From an uncultured Bacteroidaceae bacterium (lineage in GTDB: Bacteria > Bacteroidota > Bacteroidia > Bacteroidales > Bacteroidaceae): 64,000 bases of DNA. The stretch's first letter is position 1; the number at the start of each line of letters is the position of its first letter. Below, piece after piece: positions 1 through 9,245 of this stretch. The notes under the pieces are model-generated. The model had not been told where the DNA came from and searched no databases. It was given only the letters and a program-made list of their open reading frames with translations. The position numbers and the translations under genes were made by a program. The DNA lies in NCBI GenBank assembly GCA_944320785.1, contig CALUIR010000003.1:1-64000 (forward strand), in the 5' to 3' direction.

Positions 1-381
1 GTAAATGCGGTTGTTGAGCAGCACCATGTTGATGTCGATGTTGCGGCGCACGGCATGGATGAAGTGGTTGCCCCCGATGGCCAGCCCGTCGCCATCGCCG
101 GAGATTTGCCAGATGGTGAGTCCGGGGTTGGCCACCTTTGCGCCGGTGGCGATGGCGGCAGCGCGCCCGTGGATGGTGTGCATGCCGTAGGTGTTCATGT
201 AGTAAGGCAGCCGCGATGAGCATCCGATGCCGGAGATGACAGCGATTTCGTGCGGCGGCACGCCCAGTTCGGCCAATGCCTTATGGAAAGAGTTGAGGAA
301 GGCGTGGTCGCCGCATCCGGGACACCATCTGGGCTGTCCTGCCTTGTAATCTGCTGCTGTATATGAGGTCTGTTCGTTCAT
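1..381 (-). CDS. korB: 2-oxoacid:ferredoxin oxidoreductase, beta subunit (N-terminal part, cut by window edge)
   Basis: Reads on the minus strand from an ATG at 381 and stays open to base 1, giving the first 127 residues; the C-terminus lies outside. The protein is the thiamine-diphosphate subunit of a 2-oxoglutarate or related 2-oxoacid:ferredoxin oxidoreductase, which converts a 2-oxoacid plus CoA to acyl-CoA, CO2 and reduced ferredoxin. Seen: an early CPGCGDHAF motif (residues about 20-28), then SGIGCSSRLPYYMNTYG, a HGRA motif, and the TPP-binding GDGDG followed by N residues. It starts 2 bases after the korA stop, with GGAGGAATAACC as a strong ribosome binding site, so the two subunits are co-translated. 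Substrate assignment (2-oxoglutarate versus pyruvate or branched 2-oxoacids) is inferred from family resemblance. Confidence 0.93.
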   Translation of the reverse strand, partial: MNEQTSYTAADYKAGQPRWCPGCGDHAFLNSFHKALAELGVPPHEIAVISGIGCSSRLPYYMNTYGMHTIHGRAAAIATGAKVANPGLTIWQISGDGDGLAIGGNHFIHAVRRNIDINMVLLNNRIY

Positions 382-383
382 GG

Positions 384-2237
384 TTATTCCTCCAATAGTT
401 TAGTGAATGCTTTGATTAGTTCTTCTTCCACGAAAGGCTGGCCTTTCACTTGGTTGTACTGGCTGACGGCAAGTCCCGGCACTTTCATCCGCAGGTAGTT
501 GGCGAATTGCCCCATGTTCTGCTCGGCCACCACTATTTTCTTGTAGCGGCGCAGCACTTCGGCGGTGTTTTTGGGCAGGGGGTTAATGAACTCGAAGTGC
601 GCCAAGGCCACTTTCTTGCCTTCTTCCACCATTTCTTCGACGGCGGCGTACAGGTGGCCGTATGTCCCGCCGAAGCCTACGACGAGCAGGTCGGCCTCCT
701 TGTCGCCCTGCACTTCCACGTCGGGGATGCAATCGGCTATTTTGGCTACCTTTTCTTGGCGGAGCAATGTCATGAGATGGTGGTTTTCCGGTTCCGTGGA
801 GATGGCGCCGGTTTCGTTGCTTTTCTCCAACCCGCCGATGCGGTGCATGAAGCCTTTTGTGCCGGGCCGCGCCCAGTAGCGTACTTTCGTTTCCGGGTCG
901 CGTTGGAATGGCGTCCAAGTGCTTTCCATGCCGGGTGTCACGTAAGGAGGCTTGATGCCGGGGTATTCATTCAGGTCGGGAAGCCTCCATGCGGCAGAGC
1001 CGTTGGCGATGAAGGCGTCGGTGAGCAGCACGACGGGGGTCATGTGTTCCAATGCTATCTTGGCGGCGGTATAGGCGGCGTCGAAGCAGTTGGTGGGCGA
1101 TGTGGCGGCGATGACGGGCATCGGGCTTTCGCCGTTCCTGCCGAAAAGCACTTGCAGGAGGTCTGTCTGTTCCGATTTGGTAGGCAGCCCGGTGGAGGGG
1201 CCTCCGCGTTGCACATCGATGATGACCAAGGGGAGTTCCGTGATGACGGCGAGGTTCATGGCTTCGCTTTTCAGGCAGATGCCGGGTCCTGAGGTGGTGG
1301 TCACGGCCAGTGCGCCTGCAAAGGCGGCACCGATGGCGGAGGAACAGCCTGCGATTTCGTCTTCGCATTGAACGGTTTTCACGCCTAATGACTTGTGTTT
1401 GGCCAGTTCGTGCAGGATGTCGGTGGCGGGCGTGATGGGGTAGGAGCCGAGGTATAGTTCCAGCCCGGCCTTTTCGGCGGCAGCAATCAGCCCGTAAGCT
1501 GTGGCCTTGTTGCCGTTGATGTCGGTGTACAAGCCTTTTTGTTTCGGGGCTTTGCTTTCTATCTTGTAGGTCAGCGAGGTACTGGCATGGGTATTGGCTC
1601 CGTAGTTGTAGCCGTCGTTCAGCACTTTGATGTTGGCTTCGGCTATCAAGGTTTTTTTGGCAAACTTCTCGCGGAGCATCTTTTCGGCGATGGCGATGTC
1701 GCGGTTGAACAGCCAGCACACCAATCCTAATGCGAACATGTTCTTGCACCTCAGGATGGCTTTGTTGTCAAGCGGCGAATCCTTGAGGCTCTCCTTGCAG
1801 ATGGACGTGATAGGCACGTTGATGACCTCGTTTTTTATGCCGAGTTCAGAGAAAGGGTTCTCCAACGTGAACAGGGCTTTCTCCAGGTCTTTTTTCCCGA
1901 AAGAATCCGAGTCGATGATGATGAGCGATTGCGGCTTGCAGAACTTGTATTGGGTTTTCAGCGCGGCAGGGTTCATGGCGACTAAGACATCGCATTTGTC
2001 GCCCGGCGTGAACACTTTGCCTGCCCCGATGTGTACTTGGAATCCGGAAACGCCGCTCAGGCTGCCTTGCGGGGCGCGGATGTCTGCCGGATAATCCGGG
2101 AATGTGCTGATGTCGTTGCCTACGGATGCCGACACGTTGGAGAAAATGTTCCCAGCCAGTTGCATCCCGTCGCCAGAGTCGCCGGAGAAACGGACTACGA
2201 CATGTTTTAACTCTTTAACCCTCATTTCTTCTGCCAT
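384..2237 (-). CDS. korA: 2-oxoacid:ferredoxin oxidoreductase, fused gamma-alpha subunit
   Basis: A 617-residue partner of the beta subunit just downstream. The N-terminal ~190 residues are the gamma-type domain, with a glycine-rich GDSGDG loop at residues 19-24. The rest is the alpha (pyrimidine-binding) domain, with YPITPATDI, an EDEIAG segment followed by a Gly/Ala-rich TTTSGPG loop, and DVQRGGPSTGLPTKSEQTDL. This gamma-alpha fusion is the usual two-gene KorAB arrangement. In many Bacteroidales a small ferredoxin-like gene precedes korA; none is seen in the 263 bases upstream (2238-2500), which separate it from a TonB receptor on the same strand. A cytoplasmic enzyme of fermentative or reductive carbon flow. 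2-Oxoglutarate is the most likely substrate but is not proven. Confidence 0.93.
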   Translation of the reverse strand: MAEEMRVKELKHVVVRFSGDSGDGMQLAGNIFSNVSASVGNDISTFPDYPADIRAPQGSLSGVSGFQVHIGAGKVFTPGDKCDVLVAMNPAALKTQYKFCKPQSLIIIDSDSFGKKDLEKALFTLENPFSELGIKNEVINVPITSICKESLKDSPLDNKAILRCKNMFALGLVCWLFNRDIAIAEKMLREKFAKKTLIAEANIKVLNDGYNYGANTHASTSLTYKIESKAPKQKGLYTDINGNKATAYGLIAAAEKAGLELYLGSYPITPATDILHELAKHKSLGVKTVQCEDEIAGCSSAIGAAFAGALAVTTTSGPGICLKSEAMNLAVITELPLVIIDVQRGGPSTGLPTKSEQTDLLQVLFGRNGESPMPVIAATSPTNCFDAAYTAAKIALEHMTPVVLLTDAFIANGSAAWRLPDLNEYPGIKPPYVTPGMESTWTPFQRDPETKVRYWARPGTKGFMHRIGGLEKSNETGAISTEPENHHLMTLLRQEKVAKIADCIPDVEVQGDKEADLLVVGFGGTYGHLYAAVEEMVEEGKKVALAHFEFINPLPKNTAEVLRRYKKIVVAEQNMGQFANYLRMKVPGLAVSQYNQVKGQPFVEEELIKAFTKLLEE

Positions 2238-2500
2238 AATTTTGCATTTTATTCATTACTCAAATAGGTTGCCGGGATGCGGCGGCACGGGAGTGCCTGC
2301 ATTCCCTTCGCGCAAATGTCGGAAAGTAAAATGAATCTGCAAAATATTTGCGGCAAAAAGAACGGCCTGCCGGGGCGGCAAAGCCGGGCCAGGCGGGTAT
2401 TTGAAAGTGGGCGAAACATAGAGGTTTAGCTTTGCTCCGGTTGACGGGATAAGGCCGGAGACTGCCACGTGGACATCCAGCCGTCCTTCCGATGTGCTGA

Positions 2501-4975
2501 TTAGAAGTCCATTTCCATGCCTTCGCCCATGCTGTCACTCCCGCCGCCTGCATCGGCTTTATTGTTGTTCTTCAGCTTCATGTTCCCGAAACTGTACGTG
2601 ACGGTCAGCCCGATGCGTCGGCCGCCTCTCCAGTTCTTGGAGTCTTGCTCGAAGCCTGCGCCGCTGGTGATGGTCCGCCATTTCCGTGAGTCAAGGATAT
2701 CCCTTGCGTTGAGGCTGATGCTCAGCTTGCGGTCGAAGAATGACTTCCGGATGCCTGCGTCGAGGGAGTAGTTGGGTTCCCGGCGGCCTTGTGCCACCAC
2801 CCTTTGCGAGTTGTAGTTGCCGGTCACTTGCAGGGAGATGGAATAGGGCAACATGAAGTTGGCAATCATGCGGGCGTTCCATGAGAAGTCTTCCTCCGCT
2901 TCCCCGGTGACAGGCTGTGAAGCCCCTTCCGGCAGGTAGCTGAACCCGTCTAACTTGGAATAGTAAAGGTTGACCGTCGTGGTGAGGTCGAGGAAGTCGA
3001 ACAGCTTATTCTTGCCGACCAGTTCCACGCCTGCCGCCCGTGTCTTGGCGATGTTTTCGAAGGTCGTCTTCATGATGTTGTCTTCCAAAAAACGGATGCG
3101 CTGGATGACGTCGTTGGTGGAGCGGTAATAGCCGGAGAAGGACAGCATGTGTTCTTCCCATGTTTTGATGTAGTTCAGTTCAAAGGCGTTTGAAAATTCG
3201 GGTGTCAGCAGAGGGTTTCCGAAAGAGATGTTGGCCGAGTCGGAGATGTTGGTGAACGAATTGAGTTGCCCTCCCCACGGGCGTGAGATGCGGCGGGTGT
3301 AGTTCACTTGCAGTTCATTGTTCTTGGGCAGTGCATACGACAGGAATACGCTGGGGAACAGGCTGAAATAGTCATCGTTGAAATAAGGAAGGTCGCCTTT
3401 CCCCTGCCCGTATGCCAAGGATTTTGTCCTTGTCTGCGAATATTCCCCTCTCAGCCCCAACTGGATGCCCAGTTTGTCTATCTTGCTGGAATAGACGGCA
3501 TAGAGGGCATGTATGTTTTTATGGTAGATGAAGCGGTTGAACAGGTCAGCATCTTCCTGCCAAGGATCGGTTTCACTCATTCGTGAGAACGTCTCCACCG
3601 GGCTGTCTTCCCTTGAGAACGTGCCTTTGTAGCCGGCCTCCAGTTTGTGGTTCTCGTTGAAAGCGTTGGTGTAGTCCAGCTGCGCTTCCCAGTTATGGTT
3701 GCGGATGTCATTGTTCTGCTGTTGGTAGGAATGGGTCTCATGACCGTCGGCATATTGTGATTCCTGTGTGTAGTCCGTGGAGTTGTTCATTCCCCAGTTG
3801 TTGTAGGAGAGGGTGAAATCGATATTGCTGTTTTCTGAAAAGTCATGTTTGTATCCCAACTCCACGTTCCCGCCGTTCATGTTGTTCCTTGCGTCTGATA
3901 TGCGTTGGCTGGCGATGTACGAGTCAGGTACGTTGCTGGTGTAGTTGATGGTGTTGTTGTTGTTGCGTCCGCCGAACATGCCGAAGCCGTTGATGGAAAG
4001 GTGGTCTTTCGAGGTGGCATGGTATGTCAGCCCGATGCGTGCGAACAAGTTGTCCCCGTTGTTTTCGCTCTCTGATGTTTGGTTCAGGTAGGTGTTGTTC
4101 CCTTCCGGGGAGATGTTGGTGCGGTTGGTGTATCCCCCGCCGTCACGGCGGCGGTGCCTGTATCCGATGTTCGCGTATGCGTCTAATTTGCTGCTGCTGT
4201 AATTGATGTTGGCGCTGGCATTGTATCCGCCTTCCGTGTCGGCGCCGATTTGCGCACTGCCGTAGTATCCCGGTTTCCTGTCCTCTTTCAGCACGATGTT
4301 GATGATGCCGGCCGTGCCTTCCGGGCTGTATTTGGCGGAAGGGTTGGTGATGACTTCAATTTTCTCAATGCTTTCTGCCGGCATTTGTTCCAATATTTGC
4401 GCCCGGTTGTCCGCCGAAAGCCCGGATGCTTTCCCGTTTATCCAGATGGTCACGCTGGAGTTCCCTCTGAGCGACACTTCCCCTTCGTTGTCCACTTCCA
4501 CCGAGGGGATGTTGCTGAGTATGTCACTGGCGGTGCCTCCCGTTGAGGAAAGGTCTTGAGCCACGTTGAACACCTTTTTGTCAATTTCAAATCTCATCTG
4601 TGATTGTTGCCCGATGACTTCCACTTCTCCCAGCACTTGGCTGTCTTCCGAAAGAAGGATGGTGCTGAGGTCGATGTGGTTGTTCGAAGCGTTGACAGTC
4701 ATTTTCTTTTCAATGGTCTTGTAACCCATGTAGGAGATGATGAGGTTGTATTCGCCGGATGTCAAGTTGCCGATGTGGAACACCCCTTGTTGGTTGGTGA
4801 TGGCTCCCTGCACGCTGCCGTCCGCCTTTTGCATCCTCACGTTCACAAACTCCAATGCTTCTTTCGTATTGGCATCAATGATTTTCCCTTTGATGTCGCC
4901 CGGCGTATTCGCGTATATGTGGAGACATATTGCTTGTATCAAGAAACCTATTAAAAACTTTTTCATGTTTTGCAC
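2501..4975 (-). CDS. TonB-dependent receptor, outer-membrane beta-barrel family (non-SusC type)
   Basis: An 824-residue outer-membrane protein. It begins with a signal peptide (an internal Met at residue 4 is an equally good start), followed by a carboxypeptidase-regulatory-like beta-sandwich (about residues 25-115, with GxIxDxxTxExLxxVNVxxxxxD pattern). Next comes a plug domain (about 125-235, with a VEVDNEGEVSLRG segment) and then a long barrel. The architecture matches the family that joins a carboxypeptidase-like N-terminus to an OMP_b-brl_3 barrel; these lack a SusD partner and their ligands are mostly unknown. The C-terminus is unusual: after the last barrel strand (GLTVTYSFGN) there is a polar Lys/Asn then Gly/Met-rich tail ending EMDF. 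It appears monocistronic. Metal-, peptide- or glycan-related uptake are all possible. Confidence 0.88.
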   Translation of the reverse strand: MQNMKKFLIGFLIQAICLHIYANTPGDIKGKIIDANTKEALEFVNVRMQKADGSVQGAITNQQGVFHIGNLTSGEYNLIISYMGYKTIEKKMTVNASNNHIDLSTILLSEDSQVLGEVEVIGQQSQMRFEIDKKVFNVAQDLSSTGGTASDILSNIPSVEVDNEGEVSLRGNSSVTIWINGKASGLSADNRAQILEQMPAESIEKIEVITNPSAKYSPEGTAGIINIVLKEDRKPGYYGSAQIGADTEGGYNASANINYSSSKLDAYANIGYRHRRRDGGGYTNRTNISPEGNNTYLNQTSESENNGDNLFARIGLTYHATSKDHLSINGFGMFGGRNNNNTINYTSNVPDSYIASQRISDARNNMNGGNVELGYKHDFSENSNIDFTLSYNNWGMNNSTDYTQESQYADGHETHSYQQQNNDIRNHNWEAQLDYTNAFNENHKLEAGYKGTFSREDSPVETFSRMSETDPWQEDADLFNRFIYHKNIHALYAVYSSKIDKLGIQLGLRGEYSQTRTKSLAYGQGKGDLPYFNDDYFSLFPSVFLSYALPKNNELQVNYTRRISRPWGGQLNSFTNISDSANISFGNPLLTPEFSNAFELNYIKTWEEHMLSFSGYYRSTNDVIQRIRFLEDNIMKTTFENIAKTRAAGVELVGKNKLFDFLDLTTTVNLYYSKLDGFSYLPEGASQPVTGEAEEDFSWNARMIANFMLPYSISLQVTGNYNSQRVVAQGRREPNYSLDAGIRKSFFDRKLSISLNARDILDSRKWRTITSGAGFEQDSKNWRGGRRIGLTVTYSFGNMKLKNNNKADAGGGSDSMGEGMEMDF

Positions 4976-5070
4976 TTTTCTATTTGATGCTTATTAGATG
5001 GATAAGCGCATGGAAAGTTTAATCGTTTTTCGTTATTTAACAAAACATGAAAAGGATTTTAAACAACCCC

Positions 5071-5101
5071 TTTGCCGTATCGATAAAAAGGGTTACCTTT
5101 G
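5071..5101 (+). promoter_or_regulatory. Bacteroidota-type promoter for tRNA-Arg
   Basis: TTTG at 5071-5074, a 19-base spacer, then TACCTTTG at 5094-5101. This fits the Bacteroidota primary-sigma consensus (-33 TTTG, -7 TAnnTTTG). Transcription would start near 5108, about 15 bases before the tRNA. Confidence 0.8.
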
Positions 5102-5124
5102 CCTCGTTTTTCAGCGCAGGCTGC

Positions 5125-5196
5125 GGTCTTGTAGTTCAATGGATAGAACAAAAGTTTCCTAAACTTTAGATCCGGGTTCGATTCCCGGCGGGACTA
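5125..5196 (+). tRNA. tRNA-Arg (anticodon CCT)
   Basis: Folds as a full cloverleaf: acceptor GGTCTTG (5125-5131) with CGGGACT (5189-5195), D stem GTTC/GAAC, anticodon stem AAAGT/ACTTT, T stem CCGGG/CCCGG. The anticodon loop TTCCTAA gives CCT at 5158-5160, reading AGG. The acceptor stem uses three G-T pairs. CCA is not encoded. It has its own promoter upstream and a terminator just downstream. Confidence 0.95.
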
Positions 5197-5203
5197 CTGC
5201 TTC

Positions 5204-5241
5204 ACCGCCAATCGCTTTTTGAAGGGGATTGGCGGTTTTTT
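5204..5241 (+). terminator. Rho-independent terminator after tRNA-Arg
   Basis: Perfect 10-bp arms ACCGCCAATC (5204-5213) and GATTGGCGGT (5227-5236), a 13-base loop, then a T run to 5241. Confidence 0.88.
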
Positions 5242-5305
5242 CATGTGCATTCATTTGTGTTTCTTCCTCTGCCCTTTTGTTGCCTGGCAGCTTGTCTTCG
5301 GCAGA

Positions 5306-5959
5306 TTATTCTTTTTCCCCGTATGCCAAGTCGCCTGCGTCGCCTAATCCGGGAATGATGTATGAATGGTTGTCGATGGCAGGGTCGATGGCGGCGCACC
5401 ACACGTGCGTAGATGCGGAAGGGAATGTTTTCCGGATGTGTTCGATGGCCGGTTGGCTGGCGATGATGGAAGCGATGTGCGTGCAGGCGGGGACGCCTTT
5501 GGTCTTGAGGGCATGGTAGCTCAGTTCCATGGAGCTTCCCGTAGCCAGCATCGGATCGACAAGCACCAATGTTTTCCCGTCTATCTTGGGCGAAGCGATG
5601 TATTCGATGTGGATGTCGAAATGTTGTGGGTCTTTGTACAGGCGGTATGCCGACACAAATGCGTTTTCCGCGTGGTCGAAATAGTTGAGGAAACCGTGGT
5701 GGAAGGGCAGTCCTGCCCTTAGGATAGTGGCAATCACCACCTTGTCCTGCGGGACCTGCACGGTGGCCGTTCCCAGTGGCGTTTGTATTTCCGTGGGTTG
5801 GTAGCGGAAGGCTTTGCTGATTTCATACGCCATGATTTCCCCGATGCGTTCGATGTTGCGCCTGAACCGCAGCCGGTCGGCCTGTATGTCTTTATTGCGG
5901 ATTTCAGCGAGATATTGGCTTAAGATGGAGTTTTGCGTACTGAGGTTGATGATGTCCAC
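5306..5959 (-). CDS. upp: Uracil phosphoribosyltransferase
   Basis: A 217-residue cytoplasmic salvage enzyme that makes UMP from uracil and PRPP. Seen: the PRPP-binding loop VDPMLATGSS near residues 133-142 and the uracil-binding C-terminal segment IPGLGDAGDLAYG. Length is typical for the family. It is flanked by uxaC 87 bases upstream on the same strand, with a 13-bp hairpin between them, so it is probably a separate transcript or lies after partial termination. Confidence 0.95.
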   Translation of the reverse strand: MDIINLSTQNSILSQYLAEIRNKDIQADRLRFRRNIERIGEIMAYEISKAFRYQPTEIQTPLGTATVQVPQDKVVIATILRAGLPFHHGFLNYFDHAENAFVSAYRLYKDPQHFDIHIEYIASPKIDGKTLVLVDPMLATGSSMELSYHALKTKGVPACTHIASIIASQPAIEHIRKTFPSASTHVWCAAIDPAIDNHSYIIPGLGDAGDLAYGEKE

Positions 5960-6002
5960 GTTCTTTTTCGGATAAAGGTTGTCGGATTGGCAGGGATATG
6001 CG

Positions 6003-6033
6003 AATAGGGATGGCAGTTGTTGCCATCCCTATT
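6003..6033 (-). terminator. Strong hairpin between uxaC and upp, no T run
   Basis: Perfect 13-bp inverted repeat AATAGGGATGGCA (6003-6015) and TGCCATCCCTATT (6021-6033) with a 5-base loop, 14 bases after the uxaC stop. Neither side carries a T run, so it may be a 3'-end stabilising or processing stem rather than a classical terminator. Confidence 0.6.
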
Positions 6034-6046
6034 GCGGTTGATGAAT

Positions 6047-7453
6047 TTAGAAGTTGAAGAAATTCTTTGCGTTGTAGTAGCAGATGTCCTCTACCATTTG
6101 GTTCACGCGGTCCATTTCTTCTACTGGTATTTCGCCGTTCTCGATGTCGTTGCCCAAGAGGTTGCACAGCGTGCGGCGGAAATATTCGTGGCGCGGGTAG
6201 GAGAGGAACGAACGTGAGTCGGTCAGCATTCCTACGAACCGGCTCAACAATCCCAGCAATGAGAGGGCGTTCATTTGTTTCTCCATCCCGTCCTTTTGGT
6301 CTAAGAACCACCATCCTGAACCGAATTGTATCTTGCCCGGCACGCTGCCGTCCTGGAAGTTGCCCAGCATGGTGGCAATCACTTCGTTGGCGCAAGGGTT
6401 CAGGTTGTACAGGATGGTCTTTGTCAGTTTTCCTTGCGTGTTGAGCTTGTCAAGGAACTTCGACATGGCTTTGGCCGTGTTGAATTCACCGATGGAGTCG
6501 AAGCCTGTGTCGGGGCCTAACAGTTTGAACATCTTGGTGTTGTTGTCGCGGATGGCACCGTAGTGGAACTGTTGCGTCCATCCTTTCTCATAATCCATGA
6601 TGGCAAATTCTATCAGCATGGCTGATTTGTATTTCAGGATTTCTTCTTTTGTCAGTTCCGTGCCGCCATACACCTTATTAAATATGCGGTCGATTTCGTC
6701 CTGCGTGTAGTCTTCTGCATAGAATTCCTCGATGCCGTGGTCGGAGAGGCGGCAGCCTTGTTCGGCGAAGAAGTCATGGCGTTTGCGCAAAGCATCGATT
6801 ACGTCCTGGAACTTCGAGATTTTCACGCCGCTCACTTCGGACAGTTTTTCGATATAGGCTCGGAAGTTGGCCGGGACTTCCACGGCCATGGCCTTGTCCG
6901 GGCGCCATGCCGGCAACATTTTGATTTCAAAGCCGCTTTCTCTTGTCTGGATGTGGTATTCCAAAGAATCCACCGGGTCATCGGTCGTGCAGACGGTTTC
7001 CACGTGGTAACGGCGCATCAGGTTGCGTGCCGACATTTCCGGCTTTTGCAGCTTTTCGTTGCATTCGTCGAAGATTTCCCGTGCGGTTTTGGGATTCAGG
7101 ATTTTATTGATGCCGAAGGCTGTTTTCAGTTCCAGGTGCGTCCAGTGGTAAAGCGGGTTCCGGAAGGTGTAAGGCACGGTTTCTGCCCATTTCTCGAACT
7201 TTTCCCAATCGCTCGTGTCTTTCCCGGTGCAGTAGCGTTCATCGATGCCGTTCGAGCGCATGGCACGCCATTTGTAATGGTCGCCTCCCAGCCAGATTTC
7301 CGTGATGGACTTGAATTGGTAGTCGTCGGCCACCATTTTGGGGATGAGATGGCAGTGATAGTCGATGATGGGCATCTTTGCCGCATGCTCGTGAAACAAC
7401 TTCTGCGCAGTTTCGGTTTGCAGCAGGAAGTTTTCATCCATAAATTTTTTCAT
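6047..7453 (-). CDS. uxaC: Glucuronate isomerase (uronate isomerase)
   Basis: A 468-residue member of the amidohydrolase-fold uronate isomerases, which convert D-glucuronate to D-fructuronate and D-galacturonate to D-tagaturonate in the cytoplasm. Seen: the metal-site start IIDYHCHLIP with His33 and His35, and a conserved C-terminal segment (RHEYFRRTLCNLLG) followed by GEIP. Length matches the family (about 470). It is divergent from uxaB, whose product takes the tagaturonate onward, so this is a split hexuronate operator region. Altronate dehydratase and the KDG steps are not in the window. Confidence 0.95.
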   Translation of the reverse strand: MKKFMDENFLLQTETAQKLFHEHAAKMPIIDYHCHLIPKMVADDYQFKSITEIWLGGDHYKWRAMRSNGIDERYCTGKDTSDWEKFEKWAETVPYTFRNPLYHWTHLELKTAFGINKILNPKTAREIFDECNEKLQKPEMSARNLMRRYHVETVCTTDDPVDSLEYHIQTRESGFEIKMLPAWRPDKAMAVEVPANFRAYIEKLSEVSGVKISKFQDVIDALRKRHDFFAEQGCRLSDHGIEEFYAEDYTQDEIDRIFNKVYGGTELTKEEILKYKSAMLIEFAIMDYEKGWTQQFHYGAIRDNNTKMFKLLGPDTGFDSIGEFNTAKAMSKFLDKLNTQGKLTKTILYNLNPCANEVIATMLGNFQDGSVPGKIQFGSGWWFLDQKDGMEKQMNALSLLGLLSRFVGMLTDSRSFLSYPRHEYFRRTLCNLLGNDIENGEIPVEEMDRVNQMVEDICYYNAKNFFNF

Positions 7454-7552
7454 AATGCTTTAATTATTGAATGTTGTGTATATTGGAATAATGGTATTAG
7501 CAATAAGATTTAAGTTTATTAACCGTTATCGAACACGAAAATAAGCAATTTA

Positions 7553-7583
7553 TTTGTCACAGCAAAATAAGTTCGTAAATTTG
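7553..7583 (+). promoter_or_regulatory. Bacteroidota-type promoter for uxaB
   Basis: TTTG (7553-7556), 19-base spacer, TAAATTTG (7576-7583): a full consensus match. Transcription would start near 7590, leaving a leader of about 90 bases before uxaB. No equally good promoter was found for uxaC in the 228-base divergent region. Confidence 0.8.
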
Positions 7584-7681
7584 TAGCAAATTTTAATGAT
7601 TGGCATTTGGAGGGCTTTTGCCTTTGTCCTTGAAAGAGAAAGGCGGCCGATAAGAATACGTTAATTTAAATTTTAATAATT

Positions 7682-9121
7682 ATGAAACCATTGAACAAAG
7701 AAACCGCATTGAAAGTGCAACGTCCTGAAAGAATCATCCAGTTTGGCGAAGGGAATTTCCTCCGCGCCTTTGTGGACTGGATTATCTTCAACATGGATGA
7801 GAAGACTGATTTTAATAGCAGCGTGGTTGTCGTGCAGCCGATTGAAAAGGGGATGGTGGACATGTTGAACAAGCAGGACTGCTTGTATCACGTCAACCTG
7901 CAGGGGCTTGACAACGGCCAGCCGGTGAACAGCCTCACCCGCATCGATGTCATCAGCCGTGCTTTGAATCCTTACACGCAAAACGACGAGTTCATGAAGC
8001 TGGCCGAACAGCCGGAAATGCGTTTCGTCATCTCCAACACCACCGAGGCCGGCATTGCCTTCGACCCCGCTTGCAAGTTGGATGACGCGCCCGCTTCTTC
8101 TTATCCGGGCAAGCTGACCCAGTTGTTGTACCATCGTTTCAAGACCTTCAACGGCGACAAGACGAAAGGATTGATTATCTTCCCCTGCGAATTGATTTTC
8201 CTGAACGGGCATAAGCTGAAAGAGACCATCTACCAGTACATCGACCTGTGGAACCTGGGCAACGATTTCAAGGCATGGTTCGAGGAAGCCTGCGGCGTGT
8301 ATGCCACTTTGGTGGACCGCATCGTGCCGGGATTCCCGCGCAAGGACATCGACGCCATCAAGGAAAAGCTGCAATATGACGACAACATGGTGGTGCAGGC
8401 CGAGTTCTTCCACCTTTGGGTCATCGAGGCCCCGCAGGAAGTAGCCAAGGAGTTCCCCGCAGACAAGGCTGGGCTGAATGTGCTTTTCGTGCCTTCCGAG
8501 GCGCCTTACCATGAAAGGAAGGTGACTTTGCTGAACGGCCCTCACACGGTATTGTCGCCGGTGGCCTACCTGTCGGGCATCAACATCGTGCGCGACGCTT
8601 GCCAGCACCCCGTGGTCGGCAAGTTCATCCACAAAGTCATGTTCGAGGAGCTGATGGAAACGCTGAACCTGCCGAAAGACGAACTGGAGAAATTCGCCAG
8701 CGACGTGTTGGAGCGCTTCAACAACCCGTTTGTGGACCACGCTGTCACCAGCATCATGTTGAACTCATTCCCGAAATACGAGACGCGCGACCTTCCGGGC
8801 CTGAAGACCTATCTGCAGCGCAAGGGCGAACTGCCGAAAGGCCTGGTGTTGGGCTTGGCCGCCATCATCACCTACTACAAGGGCGGCAAGCGCGAGGACG
8901 GCGCGGAAATCGTGCCCAACGATGCGCCGGAAATCATGCAGTTGCTGAAAGACCTGTGGGCTACAGGCGACATCCGCAAGGTGGCAGAAGGCGTTTTGGC
9001 TCAGAAGTCCATCTGGAATGAGGACCTGAACGCCATTCCTGGCCTGACAGACATGGTAGTGGCCGACCTGAAGTCCATCCAAGAGAAGGGCATGTTGGAA
9101 ACGGTGAAGTCCATCCTTTGA
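7682..9121 (+). CDS. uxaB: Tagaturonate reductase (altronate oxidoreductase)
   Basis: A 479-residue NAD-dependent polyol dehydrogenase of the mannitol dehydrogenase family, reducing D-tagaturonate to D-altronate in galacturonate breakdown. Seen: an N-terminal Rossmann start IIQFGEGNFLRAF (residues 18-30) and the family signature TLLNGPHTVLSP, with the Lys-Asn-His set of the catalytic site near residues 280-290. The codons are strongly biased to C-ending forms, as in the neighbouring pckA, which suggests high expression. It has a consensus promoter upstream and a strong terminator 28 bases after the stop. A fructuronate-reductase (uxuB-like) role is less likely given the family signature but cannot be excluded. 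Confidence 0.93.
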   Translation: MKPLNKETALKVQRPERIIQFGEGNFLRAFVDWIIFNMDEKTDFNSSVVVVQPIEKGMVDMLNKQDCLYHVNLQGLDNGQPVNSLTRIDVISRALNPYTQNDEFMKLAEQPEMRFVISNTTEAGIAFDPACKLDDAPASSYPGKLTQLLYHRFKTFNGDKTKGLIIFPCELIFLNGHKLKETIYQYIDLWNLGNDFKAWFEEACGVYATLVDRIVPGFPRKDIDAIKEKLQYDDNMVVQAEFFHLWVIEAPQEVAKEFPADKAGLNVLFVPSEAPYHERKVTLLNGPHTVLSPVAYLSGINIVRDACQHPVVGKFIHKVMFEELMETLNLPKDELEKFASDVLERFNNPFVDHAVTSIMLNSFPKYETRDLPGLKTYLQRKGELPKGLVLGLAAIITYYKGGKREDGAEIVPNDAPEIMQLLKDLWATGDIRKVAEGVLAQKSIWNEDLNAIPGLTDMVVADLKSIQEKGMLETVKSIL

Positions 9122-9148
9122 ACATATATATAATTAAGGTATAGCGGC

Positions 9149-9183
9149 AAAGCCCGCCCCTTCCGAAGGGGCGGGCTTTTTTC
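9149..9183 (+). terminator. Rho-independent terminator after uxaB
   Basis: GC-rich stem AAAGCCCGCCCCTT against AAGGGGCGGGCTTT with a two-base CG turn, then a T run ending at 9182. Confidence 0.9.
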
Positions 9184-9245
9184 ATGCATGAAAGTAATGA
9201 TGTTTCACCATGAGGGAGCGCATGGCCCGCACTGCCTGTTTTTGC

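Noticed and set aside
2370..2398. Terminator after the TonB receptor
   Set aside because: CCTGG/CCGGC-type pairing is partial and interrupted; too weak to call.
5108..5196. tRNA with other identity
   Set aside because: A loop of TTCCTAA with a sound five-pair stem fixes CCT as the anticodon; no alternative register gives a full cloverleaf.
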